A DNA stretch of 64,000 nt from Dactylis glomerata (Eukaryota; Streptophyta; Magnoliopsida; Poales; Poaceae): positions 791,846-855,845 of the forward strand of contig QXEO01000156.1 in the NCBI GenBank assembly GCA_007115705.1, read 5' to 3'. Made by a program: the position numbers and the translations under genes. A model generated the notes under the pieces. It ran no database searches and had not been told where the DNA came from. It saw only the letters and a list, made by a program, of their open reading frames with translations. This document shows positions 35,143-47,869 of the stretch, piece by piece (within the stretch, counting starts at the first letter, position 1; the number at the start of each line of letters is the position of its first letter).

Positions 35143-38100
35143 ATCCAAAAACCTGATTATAGGCAACTGAGTCCAATTGGTTTGGCCGCGGCTACTAGGC
35201 CACCTCCCTTTGATGGTGTCCATTATAAGAGATGGCGCACGAGAGCAGTTCTATGGTTGAAAAACCTAGGCTGCTATAGCGCCACTCTTGGCAGACCTGA
35301 GGGAGATCTTTCTCCTGCTCAGGAGGAAGCTTTTCAGAAAGTCGACACCATGTTTATGGGGGCTTTGTTCAACATTCTTGGTGACAACATTGTTGACACC
35401 TATATGTCATTTGATAATGGCAAGGATGCGTTGGAAGCCAAGTTTGGTGTTTCTGACGCTGGCACTGAGCTGTATATCATGGAGCAATTCTATGATTATA
35501 AGATGACTGATGACCGTCCCATTGTGGAGCAGGCTCATGAGATACAGTCTCTTGCCAAAGAACTCGAGCAGTTCAAGTGTACCTTACCGGACAAGTTCGT
35601 GGCCGGTGGCATTATTGCCAAGCTTCCTCCTTCATGGAGGAACTTTGCTACTTCTCTGAAACATAAGAGACAGGAGTTTTCCGTTTCAGATCTCATTGGT
35701 TCTCTTCATGTTGAGGAAAAGGCGAGAGCAAAGGATACACGTGTTCGAGGCTTTGATGGAAGTTCTAGTGCACATGTGGTGCAAAAAAATAACTTCCAGT
35801 CCCACAAGTCAAAGAATAAGAACAAGTTTGAGGGCAAGGGAAAGTTTGATGGCAAGAACAAGGCCTCGCAGACTACCAACTTCAAGAAGAAGACTAAGTA
35901 TAAGAAGAAAGGATCCTGCCATGTGTGTGGTGATCCGAATCATTGGGCTCCTAGCTGCCCTAAACGCTTTGATAAGCGTTCACATGGAAACGGCGGCAAT
36001 TCTGCCAATGTTGTTGTTGGTGATACCGATATGAAGGATGCTGGGTACGGTATATTTCCTACTATCCTTTCAGTTTGTCATTCACCTGAATGGTGGATAG
36101 ACACAAGTGCCAATATACATGTATGTGCTGATATTTCCATGTTTTCTTCTTATCAGGTCGCACGGGCTAGCTCCGTGCTGATGGGAAACGGCTCACGTGC
36201 TTTTGTTCAAGGTGTTGGTACGGTAACTCTGAAGTTCACTTCGGGGAAGACCGTACAGCTGAAGAATGTGCAGCACGTTCCCTCCATCAATAAAAATCTC
36301 GTCAGCGGATCTCTTCTGTGTCGAGATGGTTTTAAGTTGGTTTTTGAGTCCAATAAAGTTGTAATATCTAAGTATGGACAATTTGTTGGAAAAGGCTATG
36401 AGTGCGGAGGCTTGTTCCGCCTTTCTTTGTCAGACTTATGCACTAAAGTTATTAATCATGTTTGCAATGATAATGAGTCCAATATTTGGCATTCACGACT
36501 TTGTCATATTAACTTTGGTTGCATGACGCGGCTAGCCAACATGAGTTTAATTCCGAAATTTACTAATGTCAAGGGCTCTAAGTGCCAAGTGTGCGTGCAA
36601 GCAAAGCAACCTCGCAAGTCTCATAAGACTGCGGAGGCAAGAGATTTGGCACCACTAGAGCTCATACATTCAGATCTTTGTGAGATGAATGGTGAGTTGA
36701 TAAAAGGTGGAAAGAAATATTTCATGACATTAATTGATGACTCCACCAGATACTGTTATGTGTATCTTCTGAAATCTAAAGATGAAGCTTTGAACTATTT
36801 CAAAATCTATAAAGCTAAAGCAGAAAATCAACTTGATCGAAAGATTAAGCGGCTTAGGTCCGATCGTGGTGGAGAGTTCTTTTCCAATGAATTTGATTCT
36901 TTTTGTGCAGAACATGGTATAATCCATGAGAGGACGCCTCCCTACTCACCCCAATCTAACGGGGTGGCTGAAAGAAAGAACCGTACTCTAACTGATTTGG
37001 TTAACGCCATGTTAGACACTTCGGGTCTCTCCAAGGCATGGTGGGGGGAGGCGATCTTGACTGCGTGTCATGTCCTAAATCGGGTTCCCACAAAGAACAA
37101 AGAAATTACACCATTTGAAGAATGGGAAAAGAAAAGGTTAAAACTCTCTTACTTACGGATTTGGGGTTGTTTGGCAAAGGTAAACTTGCCAGTACCCAAG
37201 AAGCGAAAGCTTGGACCAAAAACTGTGGACTGTGTTCTTCTGGGATATGCGTTTCACAGCATTGGCTATAGATTTTTGATAGTAAAATCTGAAGTATCTG
37301 ACATGCGTGTTGGTACTATTATGGAGTCGAATGATGCGACTTTCTTTGAGGACATCTTCCCAATGAAAGGTTCGTCTAGTTCATCAAATCAGGAGATGCC
37401 TAGTTCATCTAGTCAAGAATTATTTACAATTCCTGAACCCACCATTTCGATAGAACACTCTGATAATCCTGTGGAGGATAACAATAAAGCTCCTACTAGG
37501 AGTAAGAGACGGAGGACTGAAAAGACATTTGGTGATGATTTTATTGTATACCTCGTGGATGACACTCCCACTTCTATTTCAGAAGCCTATGCATCTCAAG
37601 ATGCTGACTACTGGAAAGAAGCCGTTCGCAGTGAGATGGATTCCATCTTGGCAAATGGAACTTGGGAAATTACTGGTCGTCCTTATGGGTGCAAACCTGT
37701 AGGATGTAAGTGGGTGTTCAAGAAGAAGCTTAGACCTGACGGTACTATTGAGAAGTACAAGGCACGCCTTGTTGCTAAGGGTTATACCCAAAAGAAGGGG
37801 AAGACTTCTTTGATACTTATTCACCTGTGGCCAGATTGACCACTATCAGAGTACTACTATCCCTGGCTGCCTCGCATGGTCTTCTCGTTCATCAAATGGA
37901 CGTTAAGACGGCTTTCCTAAATGGAGAGTTAGATGAGGAGATTTATATGGATCAGCCGGATGGATTTGTGGTAGGTGGTCAAGAAGGAAAGGTGTGTAAG
38001 TTGCTGAAGTCTTTGTATGGTCTTAAGCAAGCACCTAAGCAGTGGCATGAGAAGTTTGAAAGAACTTTAACTGCTGTAGGCTTTGTTGTTAACGAAGCTG

Positions 38101-39119
38101 ACAAGTGTGTGTACTATCGCCATGGTGGGGGCCAAGGAGTCATCTTATGTCTGTATGTTGATGATATACTGATATTCGGGACCAGTCTTGATGTTATCAA
38201 GGAGGTCAAAGACTTTCTATCTCATTGTTTTGAGATGAAAGATCTAGGAGTGGCTGATGTGATCTTGAACATCAAGCTACTGAGAGATGACGATGGTGGG
38301 ATAACACTGCTTCAATCTCACTATGTGGAAAAGATCTTGAGTCGTTTTGGGTATAGCGACTACAAGTCTTCTCCTACGCCATATGATCCTAGCATGTTGG
38401 TTCGAAAGAATCAGGGAGATCCTAAGGATGCTAAAGATCAGCTGAGATATTCTCAGATTATTGGCTCGCTTATGTATTTGACCAGCGCTACGAGGCCTGA
38501 CATCTCTTTTGCTGTTAGCAAGTTGATTCGGTTTGTGTCAAATCCTGGAGATGTTCATTGGCAGGCCCTTGAAAGGGTTTTGCGTTATTTGAGTGGCACT
38601 GCGAGCTATGGAGTTCACTACTCTGTGTATCCAAGGGTACTTGAAGGGTATAGTGACTCGAATTGGATTTCTGATGCTGATGAGACTAAGGCCACAAGTG
38701 GTTATGTGTTTACACTTGGTGGTGGTGCTATTTCCTGGAAGTCTTGCAAGCAGACCATCTTAACGAGGTCAACTATGGAAGCAGAACTCACAGCATTAGA
38801 CACAGCCACTGTTGAAGCAGAGTGGCTTCGAGAGCTCTTGATGGACTTGCCTGTGGTTGAAAAACCTATACCCGCAATTCCTATGAACTGTGATAATCAA
38901 ACTGTGATCATCAAAGTAAACAGTTCTAAGGACAATATGAAGTCATCAAGACATGTGAAGAGGAGACTGAAATCTGTCAGGAAAATGAGAAACTCCGGAG
39001 TTATTGCGTTGGATTATATCCAAACATCTAAACATCTGGCAGATCCCTTCACAAAGGGTCTATCACGCAATGTGATAGATAATGCATCGAGGGAGATGGG
39101 TTTGAGACCCACACTTTGA
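34759..39119 (+). pseudogene. Copia gag-pol polyprotein, one -1 frameshift, altered protease site
   Basis: Gag: N-terminal acidic MSTDDSFPDEDFFPD and an Asn-rich repeat (inside the LTR), a hydrophobic intron-like part, then QLSPIGLAAATRPPPF and the zinc knuckle CHVCGDPNHWAPSC (about residue 387). Protease: WWIDTSANIH near residue 445, with DTS where DTG is expected. Integrase: HHCC-like segment (HSRLCHINFG...CQVC), then catalytic Asp (HSDLC, about 639), Asp (SDRGGEFF) and Glu (NGVAERKNR), all present. Reverse transcriptase begins WKEAVRSEMDSIL and continues after the break with MDVKTAFLNGEL and YVDDILIFG. RNase H: EAELTALDTATVEAEWL, SSRHVKRR, HLADPFTKGL, stop at 39117. One base is missing near 37796-37802, so the first frame stops at 37839 and the second is open from 37827. 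Confidence 0.9.
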
Positions 39120-39681
39120 GTTGTCCACAGTGGTAACCCACTCTATGTGATCGGAGATCCCGTGAATTAGAGTTGGGAGACAAGCTGTTGGTCAGCTGAG
39201 AGGAGAGTATCCTTACATTATACTACCACTCCATATAGATGCAATACTCTCCTAATCTGCATGGCAGGTTGATATTTATCTTAATGTGTTCTAATTGGCT
39301 TGTTTATAGCAAAGATGTTGCCCTGCAGAACATCTTTTGAAGAACACACCTATATGAGTCTGACTGTCAAACGTCGCAGTCTATGGGAGTTGGGTGCTCT
39401 CTAATAAACTCATGAAAGGCCATGGAGTATGACGCATAAGCTCCAAACCACGGGGAAGCCTTGCGGCAGCCTAGTATCGGTCTAGGCTTTGTGTGAAACT
39501 AGTGCGCACCAAACTTGTAGTTCAAGGCATAGTCCACTATTCAAGTTGCAATCTAGTGTAGCATAAAGTTCTGAGTGGAAGTTCAACTTAACAGTCTCCA
39601 CTTCGCACCGGTATATAAACAATGTTCTGGAAATATTTGATGTGATGTGATGAGATGTGCCAATGAGACTTTGTGGGGGAT

Positions 39682-40709
39682 TGTTGGAATTTGGCTGTGG
39701 GCTTTGGTCCATGGCCCAATACAAATTCTGAAATTCTCTTGGCCCATTCATGCCTAGCAGGGGATGGCACCAAAGTTTAGTCCCACCTTGCTAGTTTGAG
39801 GGGAGTTGCACCAATATATATAGTGGGGTGTTCTACTACCTCCTAAAGTGAGAGAAGAGGAGAGACTTACACGCGCGCTCCTCCTCCTCCGCCGCCCGCC
39901 TCGCCACGCCTTGCCTCGTCACGACGCGCGCGCGCGCGCCGCGGTTTGCGGAATTGTGCCTCGGTGCCGAGCTTACTTATCTTTTTGCTGTTCGGGAAAA
40001 TTACTGTGCGAGTTATTTTTCTATCAGCCGTTTCCGGTTTTTCCGGATCGTGGGCTGTTACTAACTCGGACGTGGGCTGCGCCCCACGTCTTACCCGAGC
40101 GGCGCTATATAAGCAGGCTTAGGCGCAAACCCTAATCACGCTGTATCACATCCCGTCTCTCGCCTCTAGAGCCTTGCGCCGCCGCTACACCTTCTCCATC
40201 CCCTCTTCCGGCGTGCACCGGACGACGGGACAGTAGGCCTCCGGAACCCCGCCTCTTGTGAACCTGTACGGGTGAGGGGCGATCAGGTTTTTGGGGAGCG
40301 CTTCTGCGGGACTACTGAAGGCATCATGTCGACCGACGACTCCTTCCCCGACGAGGACTTCTTCCCGGACATCAGCAGCCTGTACATCGACGACATGGCT
40401 GACGACGCTGGTGCCAACGCCAACACGAACCTCAACGTCAACGCGAACCTCAACGCCAACGCGAATCTGAACGCGAACGTGAATCCTCCTGTAGCACCGT
40501 ATGCAATCTGTACCCATCTTTTACAGTTTATGTTACAGTTTCTTGTACTAGTATTTGGAGTAGATGTGATCTGTTTATCTGTGCTAGATGTGATTTGTTT
40601 GTCTATTCTGCTAGTATACATGATTAGGTTAATTCCTGCAATTATCATCATGCTTTATTATTGGTTATTTCAGATTAAATTTTATGGTAAATTGCTTATA
40701 TTTTCAACA
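39682..40709 (+). repeat. 3' LTR of the copia element
   Basis: Same ends as the 5' LTR, with a 15-bp insertion and an extra CG repeat. It keeps the gag start codon and the open Asn-rich frame, and is followed by the target duplication GGATC (40710-40714). Confidence 0.93.
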
Positions 40710-40714
40710 GGATC

Positions 40715-43497
40715 TTCTCACATGCCTCAGAATTATGCCTTTCAGTTTCTTTCTCATTTGTAGTATGTAGTTGGACTTAGCATTTTAGCTCCTGGTAAAT
40801 AAATTTTGTTGTAACTGTATGACTGGTAACCTGGAAATACCGGACTTTTACTTGTGGGAACTTCGTGGGTTCAAAAGCTTTTGCTGATTTTTTTTAAAGA
40901 AACTCACCAAAATTCTACAAATTTTGATTAAACCGGTAAATTTTCCAGCATAACAGTTTACCAGAGGAGGGTGGTAAGACATACTAGTACAACTAAATAA
41001 TATTGTCCGGTTACCAAACAATTTACCGGAAGGAGAGCAGTGTGAAGCCAACGTCTCACTATTGCGTCACTTGGCTGGCTACGTACGGCGAGAAGAGTTT
41101 TCCACTTCGGTGGACTGTGGATTGGGAAGACGACAGCAACAGGCATACACGGTGTATCCCCACCGCAGACAAACAGAAGGGAAAACAAAATTGGAATTCC
41201 CCATCCACTCAACAAGCTCTCGTGGGTTTTATCCATTTAAGTTTTGAAAAGGATAGGCCTCTTCCCGCGCTACCAGATCTATAGAGAAGCAAACACAATT
41301 TTAAGTTCGCGGAAGTTCACCATACCTGTACCCGTATGAGTTAGCGGGTATAAAATTCTATCCATACCAAAATTTTACCTATATCCGATGAGTACCCGTT
41401 GTCATTGGGTATTCAACGAGTAGATCAAATACCATATAAGTTATGAGTTTATTCACTATTTACTTTCGCCGATATCACACTGAATGCCGGGACCTCAGAT
41501 TTCGGTCTCCTTAATTTGGGAGATGTGTGGATTACGGCTAATGCTTAATTAGCGGGAGTAACTGGGGCGCGGGATGCCTAACTCCTTTGACCGCTATCGA
41601 CCAACAGTACCACGATACTCTAGATCCACAAATAGAGAGTAATTGGAAAGATAATTATAAAAAATCGAAAAGTTTGAAGCCCTGGCTTCTAAATTGATGG
41701 ATGCATATCACCATTTTTTGCCATTATTTCAGCTCAAAAGTTTATAACTCAAGGATCACATAAGGTAGATACACGTGCCAAGGAGGCACGAATACAAAAC
41801 ATAAAACCCATTTGAATCAACATGTGATTTTGTTGTCATGCCACCAACCACACCAGTGAACAAATCATGGGCAACCCGTTTACAAATGGTTGTACCGAGA
41901 TATATGGCCACTAGTTTCCCAACTGGCTAGAGATATGATCACATATAGATCTAGTGGGTGGTCAAAGGTATAACATGAAAATTAGAGTGATCTCTTGTCT
42001 TGGTAAAAACAAAATCATCTCATGCATGCCACTTGGTCCAAACTAAAGCACAAACTCTAACTCAAATTTGAGCCCGATTCATTAGCTCAAATCAACCAAT
42101 TCCCGTACATATTCATGATATTAGTTGGAGGAGATAAATTAAAGTTATACGGATGGAGTTTAGATTCTCCTTTTAGGATATGATATGTTAACGGAGTTGG
42201 AGCACCGGGGAGTAAGATCTAGAAGGTTTGAGCTGCTGGAAACAATAGAGGAGAGAGGTAAAGTCATGCTAACTCTTGGGGAAGAAGGAGGGCTATTTAT
42301 GCCGCGCTCCCCCAATTTAACTGTTATGTGCATGAATTCGTGGTCTGGATCTTCCGGGGATCGGAACATTCAGGCCAAAATTCTGGCCCTTCGATCGTGT
42401 GGGGCATTCCATAGAGTTGTGCCAGTTTGGCCATGATCAAAGGTGTCCCATCAGCTGGTCATGATGGGTCAGAACAGCCGGACCCCCAGAAAATCCATGC
42501 AAAGGTGTGGGGAATTCTTGAGTGTTGCGCCACTTTGAACACTCTCGACAATGCCCCAATGCAAACATGCCAGTATAACTGCAGCCGAAACATCTAGGGC
42601 ATGACTGTGGAACATCTTGGCCTGGAACTCAAGCACATTACAAGTACAACATTACAGTGATTCTTTCGACCATGGGAAGGCTTGATGGTGCATATTTTAT
42701 GGGTTTGTGTACTATGATTTGATCCAATCATAACTTGGGAAGCACACCTCCCCTTAAAGTATTATTATTCGAGCAACTCAAGTATAAAATCGTTGGGATG
42801 CTACTTTTTTCTATTTTGACCTTGAGGGGTCTCTAACCCTCTATCTTCATTCCCAGTGTGCCTACATATCGACATAAATCTCAAGCACATGGTTAGTCCG
42901 CTAATCATGTTGTCATTTCATATGCCAAAATTTTATTTCATGTTTATTGCCTTCTCTAAGTCATGTTCCATGATAAGTACTTGTATCATCTATTTAATTC
43001 CCGGTGCTATAATCAATTTAATACTTTGAATATAAAATAAAGATACTTGTATCATTACCACCTAGTTGTATATATTAAAATTAATACTTTGATCCCCCTT
43101 TCGCTCTTCGTCACATCTAAGTGTAGCTACACGCCCATTAGTGTCTCGCATAGCATCCTTTTTGGACTTAGAGAGTGGTGTTTTTTCAATGTAAGGTTTA
43201 AATTTTAGTAAACATCCTTCTCCTTTTTGTAAACAACACTCTGATTTCCAGCTCATCCCTTAAGGATTGTTTGAGGTGGTGACTTTTGTTCTACCACACC
43301 TCGATATATAGGGTTTCGCCACACGTGTCACCTTATTATGGCCTTTCAAAAAAAAACTATGAAATGAGTATACATCACTTGAGCCATGCCCCAGGACCCA
43401 TTGTATATGTCGGAATGTTAGATGCCAATGTCGTTATTGAGATGGTAAATATATATCGGTCGAGACTTGAGAGGACTCCAACCAATATAAAATAGTC
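40715..43497. other. Intergenic sequence, no gene recognised
   Basis: Positions 41330-41430 contain GGGTA/TACCC-type repeated phrases (ACCCGTATGAGTTAGCGGGT and similar), possibly an old MITE. The 83-codon frame at 42185-42436 resembles no family I know. The remainder is AT-rich and unremarkable. Confidence 0.4.
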
Positions 43498-43955
43498 TAC
43501 CCATTCATTCATTGTTATAAGATATTTTAAGATAAACTAGATATAAGCCGGAATGAGTAACCTATACTCTAAAATATGTCTAGATATATAAATTTTTAAA
43601 TAATTTTAAAAGATCTTATAATAGTTTTTTTTTTGAAACGAGGCAAAAACTTTGCCTTTTCGATTAATTAAGAAGAAGAGAGTTGTCCAGTTAATTAACG
43701 GAAAACCAGACTAAAACCGATACAACAGGGGCAAGCCCACACAACATCACTCAACTAAGACGAGACGACCTCATCTCAAAGCTGGAGAGAAAGACGCCGT
43801 GAAAGCTATGGGAGGAGCAAACACGGGACGCTCCAACGAAAAAGATGAAGTCAACCCTCCAGATGAGTTGCCAAACGACGCTCATCGCCCATACGACATA
43901 AGGCCGCGAAGCTCACAAACCACCTTCCGGGATCTTATAATAGTGACGGAGAGTA
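43498..43955. mobile_element. Stowaway MITE split by a LINE insertion
   Basis: The left part 43498-43625 and right part 43931-43955 together read as a Stowaway-type element (ATTCATTGTTATAAGATATTT... ending TAATAGTGACGGAGAG), with TA at both outer edges. It is interrupted by the element at 43626-43930. Confidence 0.6.
43626..43930 (-). mobile_element. 5'-truncated LINE tail, 305 bp
   Basis: Starts with a T run (poly(A) on the minus strand) and is flanked by a perfect 14-bp duplication GATCTTATAATAGT (43612-43625 and 43931-43944). Next to the tail is a small palindrome (GGCAAAAACTTTGCC) and a TTAATTAA-containing stretch, shared with the elements at 52511 and 59907. No coding sequence remains. 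Confidence 0.88.
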
Positions 43956-44400
43956 AAATACATCTATTGTTTAGCCGGAGGAGATGAAATTATCCCGCCT
44001 TAACAAAAAGAACGAAATTGTCGGCTCTCCATCGCAAAAGAATTGGGTGGCGCTGGCGCTTGGACATCCCTGCTTCCAGGAGGCGAGGTGCCGAGGTGAG
44101 GTGACAAGGACAAACCGAAGGAGGACAAAACACACTATTTAACTGGCACCACCACGTTAGCTAAGCTAGCATAGTGCCAACTGAGCTTCCTCCTCTACCT
44201 CTACCTCAGCCAAAAGCAGCAGGGCCTCTCCCCCACACACATCACAACAACAACAACACCCTGAGTCCCCGACCACGAGCATCATCACACACCCACCGCC
44301 GATAGCTAGCTACGACTCCCACTGCTAGGCTACTAGCTGAGCAGTGAGCTTCCTTCCTAGCAGGCTCCCCCCTGCGCTGAAGGGGATCCAGGAGAGCAAG
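43956..44400 (+). promoter_or_regulatory. Upstream region and 5' UTR of the NFD4-like gene
   Basis: Positions 44150-44400 are C-rich with CAACAACAAC near 44247, typical of a plant leader. No clear TATA box. Transcription start not determined. Confidence 0.35.
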
Positions 44401-47400
44401 ATGGCGGGCGGCGGCGGAGGCGGGGGGCTGGGGAAGGTGAAGGCGGGGAGCCGGCCGCCGTGGGTGGGGCTGGCGGCGGCGGTGTGGGTGCAGGTCGCGG
44501 CCGGCAGCGCCTACGTCTTCCCGCTCTACTCCCACGCCATCAAGGAGGCGCTCGGGTACAACCAGAAGACGCTCACCATGCTCGGCGTCGCCAACGACGT
44601 CGGCGAGAACGTCGGCCTCGTCCCCGGGGTGCTCGCCAACCGCCTCCCGCCCTGGCTCATCCTCCTCATCGGATCCGCCTGCGCCTTCTTCGGCTTCGGC
44701 ACCGTCTGGCTCGCCGTCACCAAGACCGTCGCCATGCCATACTGGGTGGTACGCATTCTGGACTCACCTCCCCCCTTTCAATCTCCCTCTTCGCTGCCTG
44801 CATCCACACATTCGCGGCGTGATGATCTCGCTGGCATGTTTCCATTGATTTTGGCGCTCCTTATCGGAAAAAATGATTTTGGCGCTGCACGGCCAGATGA
44901 TCAAACTGATTGGGGCCTAAATTGAAGTGCGCAATTATTCCGGTTCCACAGCTGTTCCATTCTCTCTGTATGATTGCCATTTTAGTTTTTTAGTGGTATA
45001 ATCTGTTGAGCCTGTTACTTACGCGTGTCAGTGAGCTGATTGTCTGGTGGAGTTCAGCAAACATAGCGTATGCCGTGTGATATTTCCTTCCATAGTAAGA
45101 AAATCATTGTGCTCCCATTCCATGATTGGCCTTAGCACTGCAGTGAACATTTTCCTTTTCAAGCTGGCGTGAAGCTAAGTGTGGTATGCAGACTTGTTTT
45201 TTTAATGGTGATAATATTGTTGAACCTGTCGTGATTTGGTTGGTCCACTCTCTAGGCAAATCGCATTGATTGTCTGACGAACCATTTTCTGCAAGTGGGG
45301 GGCAGAGTCGGTTTTGGTGTTGCAGCGCGTGGTAAACGTGGATTTTTTTTTGAAAAAATGTTGTTAAATCACCCAACTCATACTGCTGTATTCTCACCTT
45401 CTGTTTGCCGCACTAGGCCTGAGCTTGACGGTTTTATGTATTTAGATGGTTTTAAAGCTCAGGGGGGGTGTGTTGACTTGGCCTCAAACCTCATGGGGGT
45501 GATCTTGACTTTTTCCTATAAAATACATGTTGCTTCCAAGATTTAATTAGCTGCATCAAGATAGAGACATTACAGGCAGCAAGTTTTAACTGTTGTGATA
45601 TCGTTTTCTCATTGATCTGGAAATTTCTGCTCAATCACCGAAGTTGAGTTCACCAAATTTTCTGTCCAAACACCAGCTATTGCTATCATTGTTTCTACAT
45701 ATTCAAACTTGAACCAAATAAAATGATCTTTTTAAAACAAGAATGAACCCTTTTTCTTTCATGATCCTCCATTTAGCTTCCTGGTGTGATCCATGATTTA
45801 TTGCATTCATGAAGAAATTTGTAAATCGTGTAAAGTTTCCCCTGCGAAAATTCAGTTAGCTGCCAAAGAAGCACTAATACGTTGGTTATATATTATTTTA
45901 TCTTTTGTGATAAAGTGCTTTACCCTTGATATAAGTTTTCTTCCGAGTAACTTGGTTACTTGATGAATAATCCTTAGTTTAGGGTTGTTTGCACATCTTG
46001 TATCCAAAATTTCAGCATAGTGTTCTGATTTCTGAACCATGAATATCCAATCTTTGTTATTGCAGTTGTGGATAGCTCTATGTATTGGCACAAACAGCAG
46101 CGCATGGCTGGGCACTGCAGCACTTGTGACTAACATGAGGAACTTTCCTCTCAGTCGAGGAACTGTTGCTGGTCTCATCAAAGGTTATGTCGCTGTTAGT
46201 GCCGCTGTCTACACGGAAGCATTCAACGGGATGCTTAATAATTCACCGACGAACCTTCTGCTATTGCTTGCTTTGGGGATCCCGACTGCATGTATCCTGG
46301 TGATGTATTTTGTTAGACCTTGCACACCGTCACTCGACGAGGACAATGCAACAGAGCACAGCCACTTCGTGTTCACACAAATCTCTAGTGTAGTTCTGGG
46401 TGCATATCTGATGGTAGCTACAATACTCGGCGATACTTTGAAACTAAGTGCGACTATTACGTACCTTTTGTTTGGTATAATGATACTTATGCTCCTTTCT
46501 CCGCTTGCCATACCAATAAAAATGACACTTTATCCAAGCAAACCAAAAGGGGAAAAGGCCAGCACCATTGTTCCATCTTATTCAACTGATAGTTTGTCTG
46601 GTGCGGATCAAGAGAGTGCAGAACCACTTCTGCGTGGCACTTCAGGAACTTTTGTTAATGGCACCAATGATTCTGATGAGGCTACCGATGTGGATCTTCT
46701 GCTGGCTGAGGGTGAGGGAGCAGTGAATTTGAAAAAGAGAAGAGGACCAAGAAGAGGGGATGATTTCACATTCGGTGAAGCCTTAGTTAAGGCAGATTTC
46801 TGGCTACTGTTCATCGTATACTTTTGTGGCGTTGGCACTGGTGTCACTGCTCTGAACAACCTAGCTCAGATTGGGATTGCTGTTGGTGCTAATGACACAA
46901 CTGTTTTGTTGTGCCTCTTCGGCTTCTGCAACTTTGTTGGCCGCATCCTCGGTGGATCTGTCTCTGAGTATTTCGTAAGGTTAGTTCTCTTTAACAAGTT
47001 TGTATCAACTTTATTTTCTAAGAATGCATCACAGGTATTACATCTGATGACTTGGGTTACCAGTCCAATAGACGTAGTGCAGAGATGTAAGGTCGTGTAC
47101 TCGTGTGTAAAAAGAATCACAAGGATTGTGCAGCAGCTAACATTATGTACTCGGTTGCTATATTACTCACATGTTAAATCACTACTGCAGTACTGCTCGT
47201 GTACTTCTGCAACTATTGATAGGCATTCAGACATACTGGTTTTTCTATATCTTCATCTTTATATTTTGCATCTGTTGGAACAGTCATTTATCAAGAATTA
47301 TCTTTAAAAAAATCTTTTGAAACATCACAAGATATTTTCTGTTGCTACTTCTGAACATTCTTGAGTAACACTTGGTATGTTGCAGGTCAAGAATGCTTCC

Positions 47401-47869
47401 TCGTCCTTTCTGGATGATGTGCACACAAATCATCATGGTGGTAACCTTCCTACTTTTCGCAACTGGTCTCCATAGCTTGATATATGTTTCAACTACACTA
47501 CTGGGGATATGTTACGGGGTCCAGTTTGCCGTCATGATACCAACCGTCTCGGAGCTTTTCGGGCTGAAGGACTTCGGGCTGATGTACAACTTCATGCTCA
47601 TGGTGAACCCAATCGGCGCGTTCTTCTTCTCGGCACTTCTTGCTGGTTATATCTACGACAAGGAGGCAGCTAGGCAGAACCCTGGTGTGCTGGACCCTTC
47701 AAACTGCTTTGGGCCTGACTGTTTCAGAGTCACCTTCTACGTTTGCGCCATCGTGTGCTGCTGCGGAACCCTGATCAGCGTGTTTTTCATAGCGAGGATC
47801 AAGCCGGTTTATCAGATGCTCTATGCCAGCGGATCGTTCAGACACCCACGACATCAGCAGCTCTACTGA
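44401..47869 (+). CDS. NFD4-like (nodulin-like/major facilitator) membrane transporter, 3 exons, 581 aa
   Basis: Belongs to the plant nodulin-like family of major-facilitator proteins (NFD4 group). The substrate is unknown; some relatives affect karyogamy or organelle ion or metabolite transport. Exons: 44401-44748, 46066-46979, 47386-47869; phases 0 and 2 fit, GT-AG introns. After a Gly-rich N-terminus (GGGGGGG), the nodulin-like domain reads RPPWVGLAAAVWVQVAAGSAYVFP, followed by further hydrophobic helices (LILLIGSACAFFGFG, LLLLLALGIPTACILVMYF, VVLGAYLMVATILG). A long hydrophilic Ser/Glu/Lys loop (about residues 285-370, with RRGPRRGDD) separates it from the second half (DFWLLFIVYFCGVGTGVTALN, FCNFVGRILGG, IIMVVTFLLFATGL, LGICYGVQFAVMIPTVSELFG). 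About 12 membrane helices are expected. The long first intron (44749-46065) shows no exon. No defects seen. Confidence 0.93.

Larger units (their letters stand above)
34132..40709 (+). mobile_element. Complete Ty1/copia retrotransposon, 6.58 kb
   Basis: LTRs 34132-35142 (1,011 bp) and 39682-40709 (1,028 bp) start TGTTGGAATTTGG and end TTTTCAACA. They are flanked by the perfect 5-bp duplication GGATC (34127-34131 and 40710-40714). I counted about 16 substitutions plus a 15-bp insertion and a CG-repeat change near 39905-39945, so the insertion is young (about 98% LTR identity). A purine-rich tract (about 39670-39680, TTTGTGGGGGA) precedes the 3' LTR. Order gag-protease-integrase-RT-RNaseH identifies copia. 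Unusual: no TGGTATCAGAGC primer-binding site follows the 5' LTR, and the gag start codon lies inside the LTR. Confidence 0.93.

Noticed and set aside
37827..37839. Programmed frameshift in the copia polyprotein
   Set aside because: Copia elements normally use one frame, and the overlap falls inside reverse transcriptase where a single missing base explains it. No slippery heptamer with a known signal was seen.
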